From Mycolicibacterium boenickei (GTDB lineage Bacteria > Actinomycetota > Actinomycetes > Mycobacteriales > Mycobacteriaceae): DNA of 64,000 bases. Location: NCBI RefSeq assembly GCF_010731295.1, contig NZ_AP022579.1, forward strand, positions 1,364,001 to 1,428,000, read 5' to 3'. Positions 44,777 to 54,488 of the stretch are shown in pieces. The stretch's first letter is position 1. Each line of letters starts with the position of its first letter. The notes under the pieces are model-generated. The model had not been told where the DNA came from and searched no databases. It was given only the letters and a program-made list of their open reading frames with translations. A program made the translations under genes and the position numbers.

Positions 44777-47578
44777 ATGACTGTTGTCAATCCGCTCTTC
44801 AATCCGCAACACACTGCCCCGCCATCTCGCCGGACACTCCAGACCACGGGGCGTATCGGTGCCTACAGCGGCATCGTGGTTACGGGATGGCTGGTCGCCG
44901 CACTCGCGTCCGGCCACGGTGTCGCCGCGGCCGACCCGACCGGAACATCCTCCTCGGACTCGTCGACGTCGGCCTCCGCGAGCTCGGCATCAGGTGAGAC
45001 CTCGACGGGGCCGACATCTGCCGGGGCCTCGGGTGAGAGCTCGCCGGGCCAGAGCGGAACATCGGCCAATGGCCCCGGCAAGGGCTGGGCCAAGAAGTTG
45101 CCCAAGCCGAAGCGGTCGGGCAAGACGTCATCGACCAAAGAGCTGGCACCCGGCGTGACGATCAGCAGCAGCGGTGGGGCACAGAAGGAACCGGGCCGGC
45201 CCGACGGCCTCGCCGGAGCGATCGATGCGCATCTGGCGTCGTTGTCGTCGATACCGGACAAGGTGCGGGAGAGCGTGCTGACCCGCAATAACGGCACGGA
45301 GAAGCCGGAGTTGTCACTGCCGACGCTCTCGCTACCGGAAATCTCGTTGCCCGACATCGCGTCGCCACGGACCGTGGATGCCGTGGCGGACGCCGATTCG
45401 AAGACCGCGGCTCCGGTCGGGCCGGTCGAGCTCAGCGCCACCCTCGAGCGGTCACTGGCGAAAGCCAAGGAGGTCACCGACCGGGTCGAGCAGGTCACCG
45501 GGACGATCGGTGATCGGGTGACCGAGAAGATCTCCGAGAAGTTCAGCGATGCGGGTCTCGCAGCGGCGACTAACGATGCCGAGTCCGTGATCACCTCTGC
45601 CGCGGTTGATGTGCGTACCACGGCCGGCGCGATCGCCACCCCCGCAGCGCAGGCCGAGAACCCGGCCGAAGGCGTCATGGGTGTGTTGAACGGGATCGTC
45701 ACCACGGTGCTCAATCCGTTCCTCGCCCCCGCTCCGGATTCGCCGGAACCGTTCACGCCGATCATGTGGGCGGCACTGGCGTGGGTCCGTCGTAACGCGT
45801 TCAACCAGGCGCCGGTGGTCAGCAGCCCGACCACCACGGTGCAGACCGGCCAGACCGTGACCGGCAATATCGGGGTGACCGACGCCGAGGGTGATGAGTT
45901 GACCTACACGGTGACCGAGGCGCCGAAGTACGGGACGGTCACCATCAACCAGGAGACCGGTGAGTTCACCTACACGCCGGACGACATCGATTACGATGCG
46001 GCACAGGTGGATTCGTTCACGGTGTCAGTGACCGACGGTGACAAGGTCAACCTGTTGGCACTCTTCAAGCCCCGCACCGCCCAGAACGACATCGATGTCA
46101 CGGTGCTCAGCCCCACTGTGGAGCGGGTCATCCTGGACCTGCCGGACGGCATCACCAACCCGAACACTCCGCGCTTCGCCGACGACGGAAAATCCCTCTA
46201 TTTCTCCGCCACACCAACGGCCGGCGGTCGCGAGGAGATCTATCGGATCAGTGTCGACGGCTCGACTGTCGAATGCATCACCTGCGGCGTGTCCACGGAC
46301 ATCACTGCAGGGCTGGGCAGAGTCGATCCGTTCGACGACGGGACGGGGCGGCTGATGATCCAAGTCAGGACCAGCCCGAACTCCTATGTCGTGTACGAAG
46401 AGACCGCAGAAGGCAAACAACTGGTTCCGGTCATCACGCCACCTTCCGGTGCACGTGCCATCGATCCGCAACGTGAGATGAGAATCTCGCCTGACGGTAC
46501 GCATGTGTTGTTCAGTCAGATCCAGATGACCTCGACGGGTCTCATCACGGCGGTGCCGGTGGTCGGCCGGTTGGAGCGTACTGACGCCGGATATGAAATC
46601 GCCGACGCCCGTGTGGTTTACCCCGTCGGCGAGGGCAAGCAGTGGACCCCGGACGGTAAGGGCGTGATCATCCTCGGCGGCCGCTACGAGGCAGGCAATG
46701 TCGATGACATCGTGGTCGACCTGGAGACCGGCGAGGTCACCCGGCTGACCGGCAACCTCGACTACGACGAGGACATCGACATGTCTCCCAACGGCCAGTG
46801 GATCGCGGTCGGCAGCACGCGTGGGTATGACGCGCTGACGCCGATGTCGCGGATCGTCCGTCCGGCCTTCCTGCCGGCGGACATCCAAGGTGTGGTGTAC
46901 GAGAAGTACCGGGGAACCGGGGATTCGACAAATATCACGAACCAGGAATGGGTCATCGCAATCGAAGATGACCTCAAGGGCGAGAACGGGATTCCGGTGT
47001 TCGTCGACGGCGACGGGTACACCGCCCGGAGCATGGCGAGCTGGAACAACACCGGAGATGCGGTGGCGTTCTGGGAAGCCAGCGGCGCTGATGCGACAGA
47101 CACCCGGTTGGTCATCGCCAAGCTGAACTACACCACCAGCGTCGGTCCGGTGGAGGGTGATCGCACCACCCCGGATCCGACCTGGGCGCCCGAACTCAAG
47201 ACGTACGTGCCGAGCACGGCGCCGCTGCCGCCGACCGGAACGTACGCCGGTGCCGGTGGCGGCACCGCGGTGGTCACCGAGACCACCGATTCGGCGACGG
47301 GGCACATCGTCCGCACCGTCACCTACACCGATTACGTCAACGAAGAGGGGATGATCCTCAACGGCACCGAATCGACGGACACCACCGCCAGCCAGTCCAG
47401 CATCCACTATGTCGCCGACATCACCGTCACGGGTACGCACACCGGCTACCTCGACGCCGATGCCACCATCAACAAGCTGCAGCGGACGATGACCGGCCAC
47501 ATCACCTCTGATCTCGACGGCGACGTGCAGAGCGTCAACGACCAGGACAGGATCGACGAGGACAGGGAGAACATGTAG
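44777..47578 (+). CDS. Large surface protein with Ig-like domain and TolB-like propeller, copy B
   Basis: 933 residues with the same plan as copy A: signal region ending near VAAADP (about 53), Ser-rich linker, KKLPKPKRSGK segment, variable helical region (about 130-295), linker NPFLAPAPDSPEPFTP, Ig/cadherin-like domain (DAEGDELTYTV), TolB-like propeller (SPDGTHVLFS, WTPDGKGVIILGG) and Gly/Thr-rich C-terminal beta domain ending acidic. The start ATG 44777 has CTGGAGTC upstream. It is exported; the role is unknown. Whether the two copies are co-regulated or specialised cannot be told, but the variable region suggests specialisation. Confidence 0.82.
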   Translation: MTVVNPLFNPQHTAPPSRRTLQTTGRIGAYSGIVVTGWLVAALASGHGVAAADPTGTSSSDSSTSASASSASGETSTGPTSAGASGESSPGQSGTSANGPGKGWAKKLPKPKRSGKTSSTKELAPGVTISSSGGAQKEPGRPDGLAGAIDAHLASLSSIPDKVRESVLTRNNGTEKPELSLPTLSLPEISLPDIASPRTVDAVADADSKTAAPVGPVELSATLERSLAKAKEVTDRVEQVTGTIGDRVTEKISEKFSDAGLAAATNDAESVITSAAVDVRTTAGAIATPAAQAENPAEGVMGVLNGIVTTVLNPFLAPAPDSPEPFTPIMWAALAWVRRNAFNQAPVVSSPTTTVQTGQTVTGNIGVTDAEGDELTYTVTEAPKYGTVTINQETGEFTYTPDDIDYDAAQVDSFTVSVTDGDKVNLLALFKPRTAQNDIDVTVLSPTVERVILDLPDGITNPNTPRFADDGKSLYFSATPTAGGREEIYRISVDGSTVECITCGVSTDITAGLGRVDPFDDGTGRLMIQVRTSPNSYVVYEETAEGKQLVPVITPPSGARAIDPQREMRISPDGTHVLFSQIQMTSTGLITAVPVVGRLERTDAGYEIADARVVYPVGEGKQWTPDGKGVIILGGRYEAGNVDDIVVDLETGEVTRLTGNLDYDEDIDMSPNGQWIAVGSTRGYDALTPMSRIVRPAFLPADIQGVVYEKYRGTGDSTNITNQEWVIAIEDDLKGENGIPVFVDGDGYTARSMASWNNTGDAVAFWEASGADATDTRLVIAKLNYTTSVGPVEGDRTTPDPTWAPELKTYVPSTAPLPPTGTYAGAGGGTAVVTETTDSATGHIVRTVTYTDYVNEEGMILNGTESTDTTASQSSIHYVADITVTGTHTGYLDADATINKLQRTMTGHITSDLDGDVQSVNDQDRIDEDRENM

Positions 47579-47599
47579 TCGCTGGACAGCCCAGCAACC

Positions 47600-47646
47600 C
47601 AACCGCTCCGACCCGCTCACTCCCGGTGAGTGTGTCGGAGCGGTTG
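47600..47646 (+). terminator. Hairpin after surface protein copy B
   Basis: CAACCGCTCCGAC (47600-47612) pairs with GTCGGAGCGGTTG (47634-47646), with an inner CTCAC/GTGAG stem. There is no long T run. It is convergent with the RidA gene end at 47651 and may serve both directions. Confidence 0.7.
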
Positions 47647-47650
47647 GCGT

Positions 47651-48034
47651 TCAACGCATCCGAGCGATGATCTGGATCTCGACCAGCGCGCCCGGGACGG
47701 CCAGCTCGGTGACGCCGACGGCGGTCCAGGCTGGATATGGAGCCGTGACGAACTCATCCTTCACCTCGCCGAACACCTGCACATGTTGCTGCAGGCCGAC
47801 GTGGTAGCTGGTGATGTCGGTGACGTCGGCGAAGGTCAGGCCTGCCTCGGCGAGCAGCCCGCGCAGGTTCTCGAAGGCCTGAGTGAACTGCTCGCGTGGA
47901 TCCTCTGCGACGCTCATGTCGGGGCGGATGCCGATCATTCCCGAGCAGCGCAAGTGGTCGCCGTCGATCACCGCGGGCGCGAAGTGGTGGGTGTCGTACA
48001 TCGGCTGCATCCACTGCGGGACAACTATTTTCAT
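47651..48034 (-). CDS. RidA/YjgF-family protein
   Basis: 127 residues from ATG 48034, the normal RidA length. It has CSGMIGI near residue 31, the helix FTQAFENLRGLLAEAGLTFADVTDITSY and the terminal VEIQIIARM with the conserved Arg. RidA proteins deaminate reactive enamines/imines; subgroups act in catabolic pathways. It starts 14 bp after the phytanoyl-dioxygenase-like gene, so the two are probably co-transcribed. Confidence 0.9.
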   Translation of the reverse strand: MKIVVPQWMQPMYDTHHFAPAVIDGDHLRCSGMIGIRPDMSVAEDPREQFTQAFENLRGLLAEAGLTFADVTDITSYHVGLQQHVQVFGEVKDEFVTAPYPAWTAVGVTELAVPGALVEIQIIARMR

Positions 48035-48048
48035 GCCTGGCTCCTGGT

Positions 48049-48879
48049 TCAGCGCAGCTGCGCGAAGTACTCGGGGTGGTAGGGCTCGCCCGGCGTCAGC
48101 GAGGGGTCGTTGAGTGCACTCACGTCGTGGGCGAAATCCGGCCTCGCGTCGGGCACCGGCCGGTAGAACAGCTGATCGCCGAAGAACCGGAACACCAGGG
48201 TATGGCGGTCGGGGCAGTCGGGGGTGACCGGGGCGCCGCCATGCAGGGAACCGGAGTGGAATACGAGTGCGTCGCCGGGTTCCAGATCCCAGGAGATGAC
48301 GTCCCAGGACGTCGGGTCCTTCGCGCGGTCGCCTTCGATGTCGGGCAGTCGCGGCCAATCTGAGTCAGGCCACAAGGGTTTGGTGGGATCGGTCGGATCG
48401 GTGTAGGTGGTGCCGTCGTACTGGATGCCGGCGTGCGATCCGCGGACGAATTCCAGCGCGTTGTACCGCGGCAACGTCTCGAAGCTGACCCAGATGTTGA
48501 GCAGGTGCGGCCCGTTGGCGGGCATGTAGGCGGTGTCCTGATGCCAGGGTGAGCGGCCGGCCTTGCCGCCCTTCTTGATGAACAGTTCCTCGCCCAGGAA
48601 CCACACGTGCTCCGAATCCCATAGGGAGGCAGCGAAGTCCGCGAGTTCGAGTTCCTTGATCAAACCGAGGTACTGCTCGATGTTCTCCGGGTTGCCGTAC
48701 TCGTTGAAGTGCTCGTCGGGGGTGCCCGGGTATACCCGTTTGGCGCCCGGGCTCGGATGCTCGATGCCGTAGTCGAAGGCCTCGCGGACCCGGGCGAGTT
48801 GTTCGGGGCTGAAGAGACCACGGACGACGATGGCGCCGTCGGCAGCCAGGTCTCGCTTCATCTGGTCGGTTACCTGCAT
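48049..48879 (-). CDS. Phytanoyl-CoA dioxygenase (PhyH) family protein
   Basis: 276 residues from ATG 48879 (GAGGTAGCGATC upstream). The Fe(II) triad is likely H113, D115 (WHQDTAY) and H213 (SLHGGAPV), with R225 for 2-oxoglutarate, so it should be an active oxygenase. PhyH proteins hydroxylate diverse small molecules; the substrate is unknown. It forms an operon with RidA, and a divergent TetR gene 87 bp away with a palindromic operator probably controls it. Confidence 0.88.
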   Translation of the reverse strand: MQVTDQMKRDLAADGAIVVRGLFSPEQLARVREAFDYGIEHPSPGAKRVYPGTPDEHFNEYGNPENIEQYLGLIKELELADFAASLWDSEHVWFLGEELFIKKGGKAGRSPWHQDTAYMPANGPHLLNIWVSFETLPRYNALEFVRGSHAGIQYDGTTYTDPTDPTKPLWPDSDWPRLPDIEGDRAKDPTSWDVISWDLEPGDALVFHSGSLHGGAPVTPDCPDRHTLVFRFFGDQLFYRPVPDARPDFAHDVSALNDPSLTPGEPYHPEYFAQLR

Positions 48880-48908
48880 GATCGCTACCTCATAACAGTT
48901 GTGATGTA

Positions 48909-48924
48909 CATAACGAGTGTTATG
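48909..48924. promoter_or_regulatory. Palindromic operator in the PhyH/TetR intergenic region
   Basis: CATAAC-GAGT-GTTATG is a perfect inverted repeat (48909-48914/48919-48924). A further CATAAC half-site lies at 48891-48896. Position between divergent genes suggests binding by the TetR encoded at 48967. Confidence 0.7.
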
Positions 48925-48966
48925 CTGCTCACGTTCGGACCGGCTGTCAAGACCTGGAGCGTGGAT

Positions 48967-49551
48967 ATGTCCGTCAGCAGTACCGCATCGACCCGGCAGG
49001 GCGAGGTGGTCGACGCGGCGATCCGCGTCATCGCCAGGGACGGCCTGTCGGCGGCGTCGTTGCGGTCCATCGCGCGCGAAATCGGTTACACCACAGGCGT
49101 CGTCATGCACTACTTCAAGGACAAGCAGGAGCTGCTGGTGGCCGCGGCCCAAGCGGTGTTCGATCCGTTCGACGCCCTGCTGGCCGCGGTGGCCCCCGAT
49201 GGATTCGACGGTCTGCGCAGACTGTGCGTCGTTCCGCTACCCACCACCCAGGCCAACGAGGCGCTGTGGCGCATCTATGCCCAGGCACTGGCCAGCAGCG
49301 AAACCGAGCCGGCCTTCGCCGCGACAGTCCGCAGCCGCTACGGTGCGATCCGCGCGCGGGTGCAGGCACTGCTGGCCGAGGGGCAGCACGAGGGATACCT
49401 GCGCAACGATTTCGATCCGGCCGCGCAGTGCGACATCCTCTGCGCCCTGATCGACGGCCTGGCCCTGCACGCCATCAGCGAGCCGGGCAGATTCCCGCCC
49501 GGTCGGCTGGAGGCATTGGTGACCCAGGAGCTCGAGAAGCTGCGGACCTGA
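48967..49551 (+). CDS. TetR-family regulator of the PhyH-RidA operon
   Basis: 194 residues from ATG 48967. The helix-turn-helix is SLRSIAREIGYTTGVVMHYFKDKQELL, near the BetI-like group, with a C-terminal ligand domain. An upstream in-frame ATG at 48922 would lie on the operator, so I prefer 48967. It is divergent from the PhyH-RidA pair and probably represses it. Confidence 0.88.
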   Translation: MSVSSTASTRQGEVVDAAIRVIARDGLSAASLRSIAREIGYTTGVVMHYFKDKQELLVAAAQAVFDPFDALLAAVAPDGFDGLRRLCVVPLPTTQANEALWRIYAQALASSETEPAFAATVRSRYGAIRARVQALLAEGQHEGYLRNDFDPAAQCDILCALIDGLALHAISEPGRFPPGRLEALVTQELEKLRT

Positions 49552-49566
49552 CCGAGGACCGACGCG

Positions 49567-49600
49567 AAAGCCCCCATTTCCCGAAGGAATTGGGGGCTTT
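49567..49600. terminator. Bidirectional terminator between TetR and pntB
   Basis: AAAGCCCCCA (49567-49576) pairs with TGGGGGCTTT (49591-49600) around TTTCCCGAAGGAAT. T and A flanks allow use in both directions, for the TetR gene on plus and pntB on minus. Confidence 0.9.
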
Positions 49601-49621
49601 GGCGTCTGCTGGGCAGAGAAC

Positions 49622-51070
<1,449 letters not shown>

Positions 51071-51097
51071 TCCAAAGTCTCTGTGGGCACGCAGGTT

Positions 51098-52624
51098 CTA
51101 GCTGCGGGAGAACATCGCGAGCATGCGACGCGTCACCGCGAAGCCGCCGAATACGTTGATGCTGGCCAGCAGGATGGCGACGAAGGCCAGCGAGGTGATC
51201 GCGATGTCGCCGTGGCCGATCTGCAGCAGAGCGCCCACCACGATGATTCCGGAGATCGCGTTGGTCACCGACATCAGCGGGGTGTGCAGCGCGTGGTGCA
51301 CATTGCCGATCACGTAGTAGCCGATCACGATCGCCAGCGCGAACACCGTCAGGTGGACCTGCAGCGCCGCCGGGGACATCGCGATCAGGGCGAAGATCGC
51401 GGCAGCCGCGGCGAACGTGACGCCGAGACGACGTCCGGTCGACATCGGCTTCTTCTCTTCCTTGACCACCGGCGCAGCCGCGGCGGGCTGAGCGGCCGGG
51501 GCAGCCGAGACCTGTACCGGCGGCGGGGGCCAGGTGGTCTCGCCGTCGCGCACCACGGTCATCGAGCGCTGCACCACGTCGTCCCAGTCGAGGACGACCT
51601 TGCCGTCCTTGTCCGGGGTCAGCAGCTTGAGCAGGTTGACCAGGTTGGTGCCGTACAGCTGGGAGGCCTGGGCGGGCAGGCGGCCGGCCAGGTCGGTGTA
51701 GCCGATGATCGTCACACCGTTGTCGGTGACGATGGCCTGGTCCTTGACGGTGCCCTCGACGTTGCCGCCGTTGGCCGCGGCCATGTCGACGATGACGCTG
51801 CCGGCCTTCATCGAGGCGACCATGTCACCGGTGATGATGCGCGGCGCGGGCTTACCCGGGATCAGCGCGGTGGTGATGATGATGTCGACGTCTTTGGCCA
51901 GTTCGGCGTACAACTCGGCCTCACGGGCCTTGTAGTCGTCGCCCATTTCCTTGGCGTAGCCGGTGGCCGACACTTCGCCGGCGTTGGGGTCGACGGACAC
52001 GTACTCACCGCCGAGGGAGGCGACCTGGTCGGCGACCTCGGGGCGGGGATCGGTGGCCTTGACGACGGCGCCGAGCGATCCGGCCGCGCCGATGGCGGCC
52101 AGGCCGGCCACGCCGGCACCCACCACGAGCACCTTGGCCGGGGGCACCTTGCCCGCCGCGGTGACCTGACCGGTGAAGAACCGGCCGAAGCTGTGGGCGG
52201 CCTCGACCACGGCGCGGTAGCCGGCGATGTTGGCCATCGAGGACAGCACGTCGAGCGACTGGGCGCGCGAGATACGCGGCACCGCGTCCATCGCCAGCAC
52301 CGTGATGGGCCGGGTGGACAGCTTCTCCACGAGTTCCGGCTTGAGCGCGGGTGAGATCAAGCTCACTAGCGTCGCTCCGTCGCGCAGCTTGCCGATCTCG
52401 GCATCATCAGGCGCGTTGACCTTCAAGACGACGTCGGCGTCCCACGGCGAGCCGACCTCGGCACCAGCCTCTACGTAGGCGGCGTCGGAGAAGCTCGAGG
52501 CAGCACCGGCGCCGCTTTCTACGACAACCTCGTACCCGAGCTTGATAATCTGTCCGACAGTCTGCGGCGTGGCGGCAACGCGCGTTTCCCCAGGTAGGGA
52601 CTCGCGCGGGATCCCGATGAGCAT
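51098..52624 (-). CDS. pntA: NAD(P) transhydrogenase subunit alpha, fused form
   Basis: 508 residues. The soluble AlaDH/PNT domain (about 1-375) has [18 protein letters not shown], the [20 protein letters not shown] region and [22 protein letters not shown] for NAD. An Ala/Pro-rich linker (about 380-400, [10 protein letters not shown]) leads to about three or four C-terminal membrane helices (405-508) corresponding to PntAb. So it is the fused arrangement of E. coli PntA (about 510 residues), whereas M. tuberculosis has separate pntAa (Rv0155) and pntAb (Rv0156). Confidence 0.95.
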   Translation of the reverse strand: MLIGIPRESLPGETRVAATPQTVGQIIKLGYEVVVESGAGAASSFSDAAYVEAGAEVGSPWDADVVLKVNAPDDAEIGKLRDGATLVSLISPALKPELVEKLSTRPITVLAMDAVPRISRAQSLDVLSSMANIAGYRAVVEAAHSFGRFFTGQVTAAGKVPPAKVLVVGAGVAGLAAIGAAGSLGAVVKATDPRPEVADQVASLGGEYVSVDPNAGEVSATGYAKEMGDDYKAREAELYAELAKDVDIIITTALIPGKPAPRIITGDMVASMKAGSVIVDMAAANGGNVEGTVKDQAIVTDNGVTIIGYTDLAGRLPAQASQLYGTNLVNLLKLLTPDKDGKVVLDWDDVVQRSMTVVRDGETTWPPPPVQVSAAPAAQPAAAAPVVKEEKKPMSTGRRLGVTFAAAAAIFALIAMSPAALQVHLTVFALAIVIGYYVIGNVHHALHTPLMSVTNAISGIIVVGALLQIGHGDIAITSLAFVAILLASINVFGGFAVTRRMLAMFSRS

Positions 52625-52742
52625 CGACTCTGCTCCGTTTCTTTCTGGTAGGCCTCTTCGTTCAGCCTGGAAGAGTGTCGCATTTGTGTTCAGATAACGC
52701 CCATGCCCCTTTTGGGGGATGTGTTCAACGGCCCAGCTCGGG

Positions 52743-53756
52743 TTACAGCCAGTCCCGGCGTTTGAACATCACATACAACAGGATCACGAGCACAACAATC
52801 AAAATGCTGCTGGCGATGAAGCCCACGACGGTGTTGATCCCGGGATACATGACGTTCTGGCCGTAGAAGCCCGTGATGGCGGTCGGCACCGCGATGATGG
52901 CGGCCCAGCCGCTGAGTTTTTTCATCACCGTGTTCAGCCGGGCGTCCTGCAGGGACAGGTTGGTCTCGAACACGGTGGTGACCATGTCGCGCAGGGACTC
53001 GGTCCACTCCGAGGCCCGCAGCACATGGTCGTACAGGTCGGCGTATAGCGGGTCGAGGGCCGGAGAGGTGGACGAGTCGAGCCTGCGGTGCTGGATGGTG
53101 CTGACCACCTCACGCATCGGCAGCACCACCCGGCGCAGCTCGACCAGGTCCTTGCGCAGCTGAAAGGTGCGCCGTTGGAGGCCGCGGCGTGGCCCACCGT
53201 CGGCGAACAACTCGTCTTCGAGCGATTCGATGGCTTCGTCGAGTGCCTCGACGGCCTCGAAGTGTCCGTCCACCACGACGTCGAGCAGGCCGTGCACCAG
53301 GGCGCCGACACCGTAGTTCTGACCGCCGAGGTCGTCGAAGCGTCGTGACACCTCGTCGATGTCGAACTCGGTGGTCGCACCGTTGACGCTGGGCAGCCGG
53401 ACGGTGATCAGGCCATGCGGCAGGACGAACGCCGAGATGCGGTGTTTCACCAACAGCGAGGTGTCCGGTGGGGCGTCCTCACCCGGCGTCCGGGTGTCGA
53501 CCGCGTACACCGTGAAGAACGTATGCGATTGGTACACCGAGGTTTTGGTGCGTTCCTTGGGGGCGACGGCGTCTTCGACCGCCCACATGTTGAGCCCGAG
53601 TTCCTGCGCCAGCTCGCGGAGCGCCTCGTGGTCGGGGTCGTAGATGTCGGCCCAGACCAAGGTGTCCTCTTCGGCCAGGCAGTCCGATATGTCCGTGAAC
53701 GTGAAACCGTCGACCGGTTTGCCGGAGCGCCAGATCCGTCCCTGCACCTTCCTCAC
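52743..53756 (-). CDS. corA: CorA-type divalent cation transporter
   Basis: 337 residues. A large N-terminal cytosolic domain and long coiled helices (about 150-285) precede two C-terminal membrane helices (about 285-300 and 310-330). The CorA signature at the end of the first helix is YGQNVMYPG (G299-Q300-N301), where classic CorA has GMN. It probably carries Mg2+ or Co2+, but the changed residue leaves ion choice open. It is divergent from the DUF3159 gene. Confidence 0.88.
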   Translation of the reverse strand: MRKVQGRIWRSGKPVDGFTFTDISDCLAEEDTLVWADIYDPDHEALRELAQELGLNMWAVEDAVAPKERTKTSVYQSHTFFTVYAVDTRTPGEDAPPDTSLLVKHRISAFVLPHGLITVRLPSVNGATTEFDIDEVSRRFDDLGGQNYGVGALVHGLLDVVVDGHFEAVEALDEAIESLEDELFADGGPRRGLQRRTFQLRKDLVELRRVVLPMREVVSTIQHRRLDSSTSPALDPLYADLYDHVLRASEWTESLRDMVTTVFETNLSLQDARLNTVMKKLSGWAAIIAVPTAITGFYGQNVMYPGINTVVGFIASSILIVVLVILLYVMFKRRDWL

Positions 53757-53860
53757 ACGGATCAGTCAAGCACCGTGGGGACGCTGGCGGGGTAGCCACA
53801 CGCGGGCTCGGTACTCTCGATGGGGACCTGCCGGATCTTGAACACGAGGCCCACACCCCC

Positions 53861-54475
53861 ATGACGGATTCCCCACTCGACGGACTGATGGCGCGTGTCG
53901 GCGGTGTCAGCGGCATGATCTATTCGGCACTGCCGGTGACCGTGTACGCGACGGTCTCCGCGCTTTCGGGACGGGTCCCCGCGATCATCGCCGCGCTGGT
54001 GACCGCGGCCGCCGTGTTCGGCTGGCAGCTGTTGCGCCGCGAATCGGTCCGGCCCGCGGTGTGGGGATTCGTCGGGGTGGCGGGCTGCGCGCTGCTGGCC
54101 CTGTTCACCGGGCAGGCCAAAGACTTCTATCTACCGGGCATCTGGATGTCGCTGGCCTCGGCCATCGTGATGACCGGCTCGATCCTGGTCAGGCGTCCGC
54201 TGGTCGGCGTCATCTGGGCCTGGGCCACCGGTCGCGACAGCACCTGGCGTCAGGTCCCCGGGGTGCGGCTGGTCTTCAACATCGTCACCGCCGTCCTGGC
54301 GACCGTGTCGTGGTCGCGGTTCCTGGTGCAGAACTACCTCTACGACACGGGCCAGGACGGACTGCTCGCGGTCGCGCGGCTGGCGATGGGCTGGCCGTTG
54401 TTCGTCGTCACCACCACGCTGGTCCTGCTCAGTGCCCGGTATGCCATCCGGGCACTGCCACGCTCGGCGACCTGA
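53861..54475 (+). CDS. DUF3159 family membrane protein
   Basis: 204 residues with about five membrane helices and the DUF3159 pattern: MIYSALPVTVYATVSAL, GQAKDFYLPGIW, IWAWATGRDSTWRQVP and VQNYLYDTGQ. Function unknown. It is convergent with the oleate hydratase gene, 13 bp apart. TACTCT at 53812-53817 may be the -10. Confidence 0.82.
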   Translation: MTDSPLDGLMARVGGVSGMIYSALPVTVYATVSALSGRVPAIIAALVTAAAVFGWQLLRRESVRPAVWGFVGVAGCALLALFTGQAKDFYLPGIWMSLASAIVMTGSILVRRPLVGVIWAWATGRDSTWRQVPGVRLVFNIVTAVLATVSWSRFLVQNYLYDTGQDGLLAVARLAMGWPLFVVTTTLVLLSARYAIRALPRSAT

Positions 54476-54488
54476 GCGGCGTCGATCC

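Larger units (their letters stand above)
41690..47646 (+). repeat. Tandem duplication of a whole transcription unit
   Basis: The two large surface-protein genes (41747-44560 and 44777-47578) share domain order, near-identical linker and propeller segments, the upstream 31-base element and related downstream hairpins (CCACTCCGAC/GTCGGAGTGG and CAACCGCTCCGAC/GTCGGAGCGGTTG). So the duplicated unit includes promoter, gene and terminator. The copies differ most in residues 130-300. Confidence 0.85.

Noticed and set aside
46025..47620. Long leftward frame opposite surface protein copy B
   Set aside because: Antisense shadow with low-complexity composition; copy B has full domain support.
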